A stretch of 56,525 nucleotides of DNA from Methylohalobius sp. (GTDB taxonomy: Bacteria > Pseudomonadota > Gammaproteobacteria > Methylococcales > Methylothermaceae): positions 1 to 56,525 of the forward strand of contig JAOAHI010000009.1 in NCBI GenBank assembly GCA_026415315.1, written 5' to 3'. The notes under the pieces were generated by a model. The model was not told the origin of the DNA. It did not search any database and worked only from the letters and a program-made list of their open reading frames with translations. Positions 17,933-26,313 of the stretch are shown piece by piece. The position numbers and the translations under genes are program-made. Positions within the stretch are counted from its first letter, which is position 1, and each line of letters opens with the position of its first letter.

Positions 17933-18769
17933 CTAGGGCTGCAAGGCTTGCCAGACCGGGGTAACTCCGGCAGGAAGCGGAGCCAGCCGACCGAGCTCGA
18001 TCCAGGTGCAGGCCGGATCGTGAAAATCCGAACCCACTGACCCCAAGAGCCGGAAACGGCGGGCATAGTCAGCTAGGGTTTCGATCTGCGCCGGCGTGCT
18101 GCTACCGCACACCACTTCCATCCCCACTCCGCCTAGGCTCTGGAACGCCGTCAGAAAGCGCCGCAGATGGCGTGCGGTTAGCGTATAACGCAAGGGGTGA
18201 GCGAGCACGGCCAGCCCACCTGCGGCTACAATCCAGCTCAAAGCTTCCTCCAGTCCGGCCCAACGGGTAGCGACATAGCCGGGTTTGCCGCGCCCCAAGA
18301 AGCGTTCGAACGCTTCTGAAACCGAGGGAGCATAGCCGCGATCGGCTATCCAGCGGGCGAAATGGGTCCGCGTGACCATTCCCTGGCCAGCCATAGCCAG
18401 GACTTGCGCCAACGCCCCGTGGAGGCCATGCTTTTCCAGCTGGTCAGCGATTTTCTCGGCGCGCTCTTGCCGAACCCTTTGCAGCTGCGCCAGACCGGCA
18501 CCGAGAAGCTCGCAAGTGGGGTCGATGTTCAGTCCCAAGATATGAAAACACTGATCTTCCCAGGTAACCGAGATTTCTACCCCGCAGATCAGTTCGATGC
18601 CGAGCTCTGAGGCGCAGGCCATGGCTTGGGGGACGCCGGCTATAGTATCGTGGTCGGTCAGCGCCAGGTGCTTGACTCCTAACGCAGCAGCGCGGCGCAC
18701 CACCTCGCTCGGAGCGAGGACTCCATCGGAGGCAGTAGAATGGCAGTGAAGATCATATTCGCAAGTCAA
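17933..18769 (-). CDS. PHP-domain phosphatase (RNase AM/YciV type)
   Basis: The N-terminus shows the PHP metal site YDLHCHSTASDGVL, followed by LALTDHDTIAG, ICGVEISVTW, HILGLNID and later VLAHPLRYT and SVGSDFHDP. This is the set found in YciV/TrpH (RNase AM), a 5'-3' exonuclease and 3',5'-nucleotide bisphosphate phosphatase acting on short RNAs. I choose TTG at 18769, two bases past the stop of the ABC gene and behind an AGAGG site; the in-frame ATG at 18874 would extend into that gene. Normal length (278 residues). Confidence 0.9.
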   Translation of the reverse strand: MTCEYDLHCHSTASDGVLAPSEVVRRAAALGVKHLALTDHDTIAGVPQAMACASELGIELICGVEISVTWEDQCFHILGLNIDPTCELLGAGLAQLQRVRQERAEKIADQLEKHGLHGALAQVLAMAGQGMVTRTHFARWIADRGYAPSVSEAFERFLGRGKPGYVATRWAGLEEALSWIVAAGGLAVLAHPLRYTLTARHLRRFLTAFQSLGGVGMEVVCGSSTPAQIETLADYARRFRLLGSVGSDFHDPACTWIELGRLAPLPAGVTPVWQALQP

Positions 18770-18770
18770 G

Positions 18771-20591
18771 TCAACCTCTTTGCGCTTCGCCGTAAAGTTT
18801 GGCGTACAAGCCGTTATAGGCCATAAGCTCTGCATGCTCGCCCTGCTCGCAAATTCGGCCGTCCTCGAACACATAGACGCGGTCTGCCTGTTTGATAGCG
18901 CTTAGACGGTGGGCGACGATGATAGTAGTGCGGCGCTTTAGGAACTCAGCCAGAGCCTGATGGAGGCGCTGCTCGGTGTCGGTGTCCAGAGCCGAGGTGG
19001 CCTCGTCCAGGATTACGACTTTAGGATCCATCAGAATCATGCGCGCGATGGCTAGACGTTGGCGCTGACCGCCAGACAGGCGCATCCCAAAGCGCCCTAA
19101 GACAGTATCTAAGCCCTGAGGCATAGCGGCTATCGTGTCTTTGAGTTGGGCGATCTCCAAAGCTCGCCATAAGTCGGCGCAGGCCAATTCTCTCCCTAGG
19201 GTGAGGTTAGCGCGGACGGTGGCGTTGAACAAGACTGGATGCTGCAGCACGGTGACGACGTGTTCGCGCACCACATCCATGCCGATGCGAGTGATGGGAA
19301 CGCCGTCGTAATACACCATGCCCCCGCTCGGAGGGTAAAGGCCGATCAATACCTGAACGAGAGTGGATTTGCCACCGCCGCTCGCCCCGACTAGGGCAAT
19401 TTTTTCTCCGGGATGAATCGTCAGGCTTACTCCTTTGAGGATCTCGGTTCCCGGCCGATAAGCGAAACGGAGGTTTTCCACCCGAATCCCGACGGTGCGT
19501 TTGCCTTGGAAAGGATTGAAGGCATGGGGGTACTGCGGTTCCTGTTTGAGATCCAACAGGCGGTTGATCCGGTTTAGAGCGGCCTGCGCGCTGTAGTAGG
19601 CGTATTGGATGCCTAAGATTTCCTGCACCGGCGCCATCATGAACCACAAATATCCAAACACTGCCAGCATCTGGCCGATGCTCAGGTCAGAAAACACCAC
19701 CATCAACATCGCCGCAGCGCGGAATACATCCACGCCGTGAAGAAAGATCATAAAACTCAGGCGGTTCAGAGCATCGCTGCGCCAAGCATATTCAGCCCCG
19801 CGGGTATTGACCTCAGCCGCCAACGCCTGGAGCTTTTCAAAGTAGTGACGCTCGCGATTGCTGGCGCGGATTTGGCAAATCGCATCCAGAGTCTCAGAAA
19901 GCGCCTCTTGGAACGCCTCTAGGGCTGAATTTTCCTTGTGTTTCAAGCGCTTGACCTGTTTGCCTAAGGCTTTGGTGAAATAGATCACTCCTGGATTCAA
20001 GCACAAAATGAACAGGGCCAGGGGCCAGTGCATCCACAGCAACACGGCAGCGGTGCCAAGGATGGTGAGGACAGCGATCAAGAAACGGCTAATGGTGGCG
20101 CCTAGGAAGTTGTCAAGGGTATCTAGGTCGGTGACCAAGTGGGCAACTACCGTGCCGCTACCCAAGGATTCGTATTCGGCTAGCGAAACCTTTTCTAGGC
20201 GTCTCAATAGATCGGTGCGCAACGCAAAAATGACGTCTTTGGAGATATGGGTGAAACAGCGCGTATACCAAACGGTAAAAGCCAGCGCGAAAAAGCGCAG
20301 TACCAACGAGACGGCCAGCCCCACGCTTATGTACCACACCGCTCCCTGCCAAGCTGAAGGCAAAAAGTTTCCGGGGAGCCAGCGATCGATGAAAGCGGTT
20401 ACTGGCCCAGGCTGGTGCAGCAAGACCTCATCCACAAGGGCAGGAATCAAGAGCGGCACCGGGACTGCGGCCAAAGTGGTCAGAACGGCAATGGATTGGG
20501 CAAAAAGCAGCCTACGCTTGTGTTGCAGGGCCAACTGAATGAGAGTGCGCCAGGTATAGCGCCGGCTCGTCGGGAAACTTGGGGAGTTCAT
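18771..20591 (-). CDS. ABC exporter, fused permease and ATPase (MsbA-like)
   Basis: The 606-residue half-transporter has six membrane segments in the first ~320 residues and an ATPase domain with GASGGGKST (Walker A), LSGGQRQRLAIARMIL (signature), VVILDEATSALD (Walker B) and IVAHRLSAI (switch His). It would act as a homodimer moving a lipid, glycolipid or peptide outwards. ATG 20591 is chosen since it directly follows the Wzz-like gene's stop; the longer frame to 20732 runs inside that gene. Sitting next to a polysaccharide co-polymerase gene suggests glycan or glycolipid export, but the substrate is unknown. Confidence 0.9.
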   Translation of the reverse strand: MNSPSFPTSRRYTWRTLIQLALQHKRRLLFAQSIAVLTTLAAVPVPLLIPALVDEVLLHQPGPVTAFIDRWLPGNFLPSAWQGAVWYISVGLAVSLVLRFFALAFTVWYTRCFTHISKDVIFALRTDLLRRLEKVSLAEYESLGSGTVVAHLVTDLDTLDNFLGATISRFLIAVLTILGTAAVLLWMHWPLALFILCLNPGVIYFTKALGKQVKRLKHKENSALEAFQEALSETLDAICQIRASNRERHYFEKLQALAAEVNTRGAEYAWRSDALNRLSFMIFLHGVDVFRAAAMLMVVFSDLSIGQMLAVFGYLWFMMAPVQEILGIQYAYYSAQAALNRINRLLDLKQEPQYPHAFNPFQGKRTVGIRVENLRFAYRPGTEILKGVSLTIHPGEKIALVGASGGGKSTLVQVLIGLYPPSGGMVYYDGVPITRIGMDVVREHVVTVLQHPVLFNATVRANLTLGRELACADLWRALEIAQLKDTIAAMPQGLDTVLGRFGMRLSGGQRQRLAIARMILMDPKVVILDEATSALDTDTEQRLHQALAEFLKRRTTIIVAHRLSAIKQADRVYVFEDGRICEQGEHAELMAYNGLYAKLYGEAQRG

Positions 20592-20592
20592 C

Positions 20593-22542
20593 TTAAAGTT
20601 TGAGGCAGGGGTGGATGCGTTCGACCTCCTCAAGCGGCCGAGCTTCTCCGGGGGGCAGCAAGCGGCCATAGGCGGACAGTATAGAGAGAGGTAAGGTACC
20701 GGCGACTTTTTCCAGTTCGCTGAGCCGCACATTCTGGCGGATCAGGTAGACCAAGTACGTGTGGCGAATCGTCTCTGGGGTGATCGTCTCCGGCTCGGTC
20801 AATCTGGCTTCGACGGCAGCCAGATAAAGCAGCTTTGTCAGTTCCTCACCTCTGCTCGGCACCAACGGGGCGCCACCGCTGGCCGAAAGCCAGGTTAAAA
20901 GACGCGGTGCTAGAGGAATGGGGCGGCGGTCAGGGGGAGGGACGAGAAGCTGGCCTTGACTTAGATCGAAACAAGAGGCATCCAGGCGAATGACTTCTTC
21001 CGGCTTTAAACCAGACAACAGCAAGGCGATAGCTTGGCGTGTGCGAAGGTCGGCATGGTCGAACAGGGACTCTAGCTCGCTGCGCGTTATTTCTCTGGGA
21101 AAAGGCGCTTCCAAGGCTGGATTTGGCTCCTCCAGCGCTGGCCGGTCGGTCTCTTCAGGTTGGCGGAGCAGTTTTGAAACCTGGGCGGGGGTGGCGTACA
21201 CGTGAATTCCAGCCAGAGTGAGGGGGGGGCCAGGTTTCTCGCGCCGGGTCAAGTATTCCACCAGCCACACAGCCGCCACTCCTAAGGCTAGGGCTACAGC
21301 GACAGCCAAAGAGGCGTCGCGCAAATAGGGAGGCCGGATCGGCGAATGCGGCCGAAAGGCGCGTTCGACCACCTCTACTTGAGGATATTTTTCTACTTGT
21401 TTGACTTCCAGTTGGGTGATTCGGTCTTTAAGTTCGCGCTGGCGGGCCTCCATTTGTTTAAGGTCCTCGACTAGAGCTTCATGCTCGGCGAAGCGGGCGC
21501 TGAACTCAGCCGCTAGGCGTTTGTGCTCTTGAAGCTGGCGTTTGGTCTCCTCTACCGCTTGGTGGGCGCTTTGATAGTTCTGCTCGGCCTGAGCCAGGAC
21601 CACCTGCTGGCCGTTTCCGACCAGAAGGCGAATCTTGTCTTCGATCTCTCTAAGCTGCTCTGGGATTTTGCGGTACTGAGGATTGAGGCGGATGTAGTCA
21701 GGGGTAAATCGCTGCTCTAAGGCAGTCATTTGTTCCCTCAACACTTGGGCGCGCGCCTGAAGAGCGGCTAAGGTACGGCTATCCTCCTGCGGCACCACCG
21801 GTCTGCCGGCAGCCACAGCGCTACGCATTGCCTCCAGATGCGCTTTAGCTTTGACCTCCTCCTCGCTAAGTTGGTTTAAGGTCTGAGTCAACCCATTCAG
21901 GCGCGCTAGAGTCTCGTTCTCGCTACGCTCCATTGAGGCGATGTCATAGCGGCGGCGGAATTCGGCCAGTTCTTGGCGTTTGGCGGCGACCTTGGCCTCT
22001 GAGCTCGCAAGCTGCTCGCGCAGCGCTGCCAAGGTAGCGCCGGTAGAAGCTTGGACCTCGCGCGCCCGCGCCTCCAAGTAGACATCGATCCACGTATTGA
22101 GTAGAGGGGCAAGCAATTCCCGGCGGGGGCCTTCAGCCCTAAGTTCTACTAGGTTAGTAGCTGGGACCGGCTCAACCGAAAGCCAAGCTTTGACCTGTTC
22201 CGGAGTAAGCTCGTCCGGCGACAGCCACCCCTCCCACTCTAGTCGCTTAAGCGTCTCCACTAGCAGCGGTTGACCGGTAAGTAAAACCTGTTGAATGGCC
22301 ACATGCTGGGGATCGACTAGGGTCTCGCTTTGATCGGGAGCGGGTTTGGCCGTAGTCAGAAGCGAGGCTGTGGCGCGATAGATAGGGGGGCGCAAGAACA
22401 CCACCAACCATCCCACCACCAGGCTGAGCGCAAACACGGCCGCAAAGACCCACAGCCTATGCGATCGATACCAGACCTGAGTTGGCTCAGCCGCTGGCGT
22501 CTGAGGACCTGGTAAGCGCTCGATTTGGATTGGGTTGGCCAT
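20593..22542 (-). CDS. Wzz/GumC polysaccharide co-polymerase fused to a degenerate tyrosine-recombinase-like domain
   Basis: The first 430 residues form a chain-length regulator of the Wzz/GumC kind: membrane segment at about 31-50, the motif PPIYRATASLL just after, a long periplasmic coiled coil (about 160-390), a Pro-rich stretch (PHSPIRPPYLRD), and a second membrane segment (about 409-430). After a linker, residues 483-630 look like a tyrosine recombinase catalytic domain: REITRSELESLF, LLLSGLKPEEVIRL, ITPETIRHTYLVYLIRQ and ILSAYGRLLPPG. Arg of box I is Lys513, the first His of box II is Glu590 and the His/Trp before Tyr is Thr616, while Arg593 and Tyr625 remain. It is thus unlikely to cut DNA and may serve as a cytoplasmic interaction module. 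It lies between purK and an ABC exporter gene. Confidence 0.85.
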   Translation of the reverse strand: MANPIQIERLPGPQTPAAEPTQVWYRSHRLWVFAAVFALSLVVGWLVVFLRPPIYRATASLLTTAKPAPDQSETLVDPQHVAIQQVLLTGQPLLVETLKRLEWEGWLSPDELTPEQVKAWLSVEPVPATNLVELRAEGPRRELLAPLLNTWIDVYLEARAREVQASTGATLAALREQLASSEAKVAAKRQELAEFRRRYDIASMERSENETLARLNGLTQTLNQLSEEEVKAKAHLEAMRSAVAAGRPVVPQEDSRTLAALQARAQVLREQMTALEQRFTPDYIRLNPQYRKIPEQLREIEDKIRLLVGNGQQVVLAQAEQNYQSAHQAVEETKRQLQEHKRLAAEFSARFAEHEALVEDLKQMEARQRELKDRITQLEVKQVEKYPQVEVVERAFRPHSPIRPPYLRDASLAVAVALALGVAAVWLVEYLTRREKPGPPLTLAGIHVYATPAQVSKLLRQPEETDRPALEEPNPALEAPFPREITRSELESLFDHADLRTRQAIALLLSGLKPEEVIRLDASCFDLSQGQLLVPPPDRRPIPLAPRLLTWLSASGGAPLVPSRGEELTKLLYLAAVEARLTEPETITPETIRHTYLVYLIRQNVRLSELEKVAGTLPLSILSAYGRLLPPGEARPLEEVERIHPCLKL

Positions 22543-22561
22543 CGCGTCCTCTTAAGTGAAT

Positions 22562-23644
22562 TTAAGGCAGCAATCCCAGAAGGCTGTGCAGGCGAGACTC
22601 CAGGGTTTTTTCATCTGCAGCGCGCACGGTGGCATGTCCTACCTTTCGTCCCGGCCGTTCAGCCTTGCCATACACGTGGGTGTGGACGCCAGGTGGTTCT
22701 AGCGTATCGGAAAGAGCCGGTAGGACACCGATGAAGTTGACCATAGCAGCGAAGCCCACCGGTTCGGTGCTCCCTAAGGGGAGGTCTAAAATAGCCCTCA
22801 GGTGATTCTCGAATTGAGAAGTTTGCGCCCCCTCTATCGTCCAATGGCCAGAATTGTGCACCCTGGGAGCCATCTCGTTGGCGAGCAGGTGGCCGTGCAT
22901 TTCGAACAATTCCAGAGCCAAAACGCCCACGTAGTCGAAATGCACAAGAAGCTTGTGAGCATAGTCTTGCGCCAACTGGGTGAGCGGATCGCCTGGGCGG
23001 CTGCGGGCCATGTGAAGGATCCCGTTTTTGTGGATGTTTTCGCTTATGGGGTAAAAAACGGTTTGGCCGTGCGGGCTCCTTACTGCCAGGATTGAAAGTT
23101 CCCGCTGAAAGGGGACAAAGCTTTCGCCGATCAGCGCTTGCCCACCCAACTGCTCCCACGCCGCCTCTATATCGGCGGCAGTACGGATCAGCTTTTGGCC
23201 CTTGCCGTCATAACCCAGGCGGCGCGTTTTGACCAAAAACGGCCAGCCTAGAACTTGAGGGGCGTGCCTTAGATCCTCGAGACTGTCTATGGGGATAAAC
23301 TTAGGGGTAGGAATGTTTAAAGATTGGAATAGACGTTTTTCCAATAGCCGGTCCCGGCTCTCCTCCAAGGCGGCTGGGGGAGGATAGACGGGTACTTTGG
23401 TCGCCAGCGTTTTTAGTCCTTCAAGTGAGATGTTCTCGAACTCATAGGTGACTACCTGACAACGCTGCGCCAACTCATCTAAGGCTTTAGAATCGTCGTA
23501 GGGAGCACAAAGGTGGGCGCAGAGCTGGGCAGCACACGCCTGGGGATCTGGATCTAAAACGAGGAAGCGCAACCCTAAAGGATAGCCGGCTAACGCCAGC
23601 ATCCGCGCCAACTGTCCACCGCCGATGATACCAACCGTAGTCAT
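22562..23644 (-). CDS. purK: N5-carboxyaminoimidazole ribonucleotide synthetase
   Basis: PurK converts AIR, bicarbonate and ATP to N5-CAIR in purine synthesis. The 360-residue ATP-grasp protein begins [17 protein letters not shown] and shows [13 protein letters not shown] (ATP lid), VGVLALELF and [18 protein letters not shown] (catalytic and Mg sites). The ATG overlaps the purE stop (ATGA), consistent with the usual coupled purEK pair. Confidence 0.97.
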   Translation of the reverse strand: MTTVGIIGGGQLARMLALAGYPLGLRFLVLDPDPQACAAQLCAHLCAPYDDSKALDELAQRCQVVTYEFENISLEGLKTLATKVPVYPPPAALEESRDRLLEKRLFQSLNIPTPKFIPIDSLEDLRHAPQVLGWPFLVKTRRLGYDGKGQKLIRTAADIEAAWEQLGGQALIGESFVPFQRELSILAVRSPHGQTVFYPISENIHKNGILHMARSRPGDPLTQLAQDYAHKLLVHFDYVGVLALELFEMHGHLLANEMAPRVHNSGHWTIEGAQTSQFENHLRAILDLPLGSTEPVGFAAMVNFIGVLPALSDTLEPPGVHTHVYGKAERPGRKVGHATVRAADEKTLESRLHSLLGLLP

Positions 23645-24153
23645 GGCGTCTTCTCCCGCGGATCGGGATGGGCCAACACAGCTTCGGTCTGACGCTGGCG
23701 GAAAGCGTCCAAAGCCGTGGCGATCTTTGGGTATTTGTTAGCTAAGATAGCAGCAGCTAAAAGCGCAGCGTTGGTGGCTCCCGCTGACCCAATTGCCAAC
23801 GTTCCTACAGGAATGCCGGCTGGCATCTGGACGATCGAAAGCAAGGAGTCTAAGCCATTGAGCGCATGCGATTGGATGGGCACTCCTAAGACTGGTAGGG
23901 ATGTTTTGGCTGCGACCATACCAGGTAGGTGAGCTGCGCCACCAGCGCCAGCGATGACGACTTCCAGCCCCCGCGCTTTAGCGGATGCGGCGTAATCGAA
24001 TAGAAGATCAGGCGTTCGGTGCGCCGACACCACGCGCGCTTCAAAAGGTATGGCCAACTGTTCCAGAATGTGAGCGGCATGGCGCATCGTGTCCCAGTCT
24101 GACTGAGACCCCATGATCAGGCCAACCAAAGAAGAAAGCGAAGAATGTGTCAT
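23641..24153 (-). CDS. purE: N5-carboxyaminoimidazole ribonucleotide mutase
   Basis: PurE converts N5-CAIR to CAIR. The family core is clear: [40 protein letters not shown] and [20 protein letters not shown] 24153 with AGGG upstream gives a normal 171 residues; an earlier in-frame start would add 14 residues of poor fit. It is first in a seven-gene minus-strand run reaching 15499. Confidence 0.97.
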   Translation of the reverse strand: MTHSSLSSLVGLIMGSQSDWDTMRHAAHILEQLAIPFEARVVSAHRTPDLLFDYAASAKARGLEVVIAGAGGAAHLPGMVAAKTSLPVLGVPIQSHALNGLDSLLSIVQMPAGIPVGTLAIGSAGATNAALLAAAILANKYPKIATALDAFRQRQTEAVLAHPDPREKTP

Positions 24154-24227
24154 TATTAGCCCTATGTGCTTTAAAAATATTATGACAAATCCCAATCACC
24201 TCTTGATCCAAATCGAACCTTATTAAA

Positions 24228-24256
24228 TTGGCTTTTGGAAGTGTCGTGATTATAAT
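24228..24256 (+). promoter_or_regulatory. Sigma-70 promoter for the opgG-to-tilS operon
   Basis: TTGGCT (24228-24233) and TATAAT (24251-24256) are exactly 17 bases apart. The -10 is a perfect consensus. The leader to the opgG ATG would be about 65 bases. No other promoter of this quality is seen until after tilS, so this one may drive about 10 kb of packed genes. Confidence 0.6.
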
Positions 24257-24328
24257 AATTTTTTGATTTATCCCTCCTTAATATTAAATTCAAAGTATTT
24301 TAGAAAGAAATCTCGCATTTCCCAGGGT

Positions 24329-25855
24329 ATGCAGAGCATCGCTGATAGGCGTTTTGGTGATTTTCGCCATGGGGTTTTTGCTTGCTTGCTATTGGCCACC
24401 CAGGTGGCTGCGCAACCTTCTGAGGTCCGGTTCAGTTTTGCCACCGTCCAGGAAATCGCTCGCAGTTTAGCCAGCCAGCCATATTTGCGCGATGACACTG
24501 GTTTGCCCGAAGAGCTCGCGAGGCTCGATTACGATCGCTATCGCGACATTCGTTTTAAGGCCGATGCCGCTTTGTGGCGAGACCAAGGGTTGCCATTCCA
24601 AGTCCAATTCTTCCATCGCGGCTTTCTGTATCGGGATCGGGTCTTGATCAACGTGGTGGAGGATGGCAAACCTCGGCGCATAGATTACGTTTCAGACTGG
24701 TTCGATTTTGGCCAAAACCGGCTCGGTCCGTTTAGCCCTGAGCTGGGATTTTCCGGTTTTCGCCTTCACTACCCGCTGATGCACAACGGCTATCACGATG
24801 AGATCGCGGTGTTTCAGGGTGCCAGTTATTTTCGCGCCGTGGGTCTGGGACAGGTTTATGGCCTGTCCGGAAGAGGGCTTGCGATCGATACTGGCCTGCA
24901 GCGCTCTGAGGAGTTCCCAGTTTTTCGCGAGTTTTGGATCGAAAAGCCCTCTCCTGAAGCGAAGGAGATCGTTATCTATGGGTTGTTGGACAGTCCGGCG
25001 GTGACAGGGGCGTATCGTTTTGTCATTCGCCCGGGTTTGGAGCTCACGATGGATGTGCAAAGCCGCCTGTATTTTCGCCACGGCGTGGAGCGGTTGGGGG
25101 TGGCGCCGTTGACTTCGATGTTTTTCCGCGGCGAAAACACTGAATATCTGATCGATGATTTCCGTCCGGAGATCCATGATTCTGACGGTCTGGCGATCGC
25201 CCGCGGCAGCGGCGAATGGCTGTGGCGACCTCTAAGCAACCCGCGCCAATTGCGAATTAGCGTTTTCCACGACGAGCATATTAAGGGGTTTGGCTTGATC
25301 CAACGAGATCGCAACTTCGATCATTATCAGGACTTGGAGGCGGCCTATCAGCGCCGTCCCAGCGCCTGGGTGGAGCCAATGGGAGACTGGGGGGCGGGGT
25401 CGGTCTATTTGATAGAGATCCCCAGCGACCACGAAAAATACGACAACATCGTAGCGTTCTGGATGCCGGACCAGGTGAGTGCCGAGGGCAAACAGATGGC
25501 GTTCGATTACCGCCTCTACTTTACGCTTGAGGAGCGTTTGCCTAAGGATTTAGGCAGAGCGGAGGCGACGCGAATAGGGGCTGGGGATGTGAAGCCACGG
25601 CGGCGGTTTGTGGTCGATTTTGCCAGCCCAGTGCTCCGGCGCTACGACGAGAACGCTCGAATCGAGGCGGAGATCGATGCCTCCTCTGGCGAGGTGGATC
25701 ATAAAGTAGTGCAGAAAAATTTAGAAACAGGCGCCTGGCGGCTGAGCTTTGAACTGGATCCGAAGGAAGCCGAATCGCCTATAGAGCTGCGCGCCATGCT
25801 GCGCTCGGGCAAGGAGGCTCTTACCGAAACTTGGCTTTATCAATGGAGCCGGTAA
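24329..25855 (+). CDS. opgG: Periplasmic glucan biosynthesis protein OpgG/OpgD
   Basis: OpgG is a periplasmic protein needed to make osmoregulated periplasmic glucans, adding or shaping branches on the chain made by OpgH. The 508-residue product has a signal peptide (about residues 1-30, cleavage after QVAA) and then FSFATVQEIARSLASQPY, with further family segments FRLHYPLM, ASYFRAVGLGQVYGLSGRG and TSMFFRGEN. I take ATG 24329 because the in-frame TTG upstream (24263) sits at the predicted transcript start and would spoil the signal peptide. It precedes opgH with one small gene between. Confidence 0.95.
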   Translation: MQSIADRRFGDFRHGVFACLLLATQVAAQPSEVRFSFATVQEIARSLASQPYLRDDTGLPEELARLDYDRYRDIRFKADAALWRDQGLPFQVQFFHRGFLYRDRVLINVVEDGKPRRIDYVSDWFDFGQNRLGPFSPELGFSGFRLHYPLMHNGYHDEIAVFQGASYFRAVGLGQVYGLSGRGLAIDTGLQRSEEFPVFREFWIEKPSPEAKEIVIYGLLDSPAVTGAYRFVIRPGLELTMDVQSRLYFRHGVERLGVAPLTSMFFRGENTEYLIDDFRPEIHDSDGLAIARGSGEWLWRPLSNPRQLRISVFHDEHIKGFGLIQRDRNFDHYQDLEAAYQRRPSAWVEPMGDWGAGSVYLIEIPSDHEKYDNIVAFWMPDQVSAEGKQMAFDYRLYFTLEERLPKDLGRAEATRIGAGDVKPRRRFVVDFASPVLRRYDENARIEAEIDASSGEVDHKVVQKNLETGAWRLSFELDPKEAESPIELRAMLRSGKEALTETWLYQWSR

Positions 25856-25857
25856 CG

Positions 25858-26313
25858 ATGGGCACCGAAGTGGCGTTGAAACTGCCTTTGGAGCCGCCTG
25901 TCGATCCTGTGGTCGAAGGGCTCAAGGAGCCTGTACGAGCTTACCTTAGGCGGTTGCGCTTTAAGGATCCCGAGTTGATTGAGGCGTTGGCTAGGGAATG
26001 TTTGCTCGCCGCTAGCCGGCGGAGTAGCCAGAACAAACAGAAGCTTCTTAGGCGTGCGCTGGAAGAAGCGCAGCGCCGGCTGGATCAAGCACTGGCTCAG
26101 GCTTTGGATCTATACCCCGAGGACACCGCCTCGGTAACTGCGGCGCGGGCGGCCTTGTTGTTGGCACGGGAAACAATGGATAGCGACGATCTGATCCGAC
26201 CTGCACCTGGGCGTGAGGGCCTGCTCGTTAAGCTAAGAGCGCACCTGCCGCTCTCTGCTCCGCCTGAAACTTCCAGCTCCATGCCTGTTCAGTCTTTGGA
26301 GTTTTGGTTTTGA
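25858..26313 (+). CDS. Unknown helical protein between opgG and opgH
   Basis: The 151-residue product is soluble, rich in Leu, Glu and Arg, and mostly helical (VRAYLRRLRFKDPELIEAL, then a long helix rich in Arg/Gln). No signal peptide or membrane segment is present. ATG 25858 is supported by GGAG nine bases upstream and follows the opgG stop by two bases; an ATG at 25843 is also possible. Its end overlaps the opgH start. E. coli OpgH has a cytoplasmic N-terminal region of about 140 residues that this OpgH seems to lack, so this may be that region as a separate gene; I see no clear sequence match. Confidence 0.7.
   Translation: MGTEVALKLPLEPPVDPVVEGLKEPVRAYLRRLRFKDPELIEALARECLLAASRRSSQNKQKLLRRALEEAQRRLDQALAQALDLYPEDTASVTAARAALLLARETMDSDDLIRPAPGREGLLVKLRAHLPLSAPPETSSSMPVQSLEFWF

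Noticed and set aside
20653-21096. The tyrosine recombinase-like segment as evidence of an integrated mobile element
   Set aside because: It is in frame with the Wzz-like protein, lacks most catalytic residues, and there are no att-like repeats or phage genes near it.
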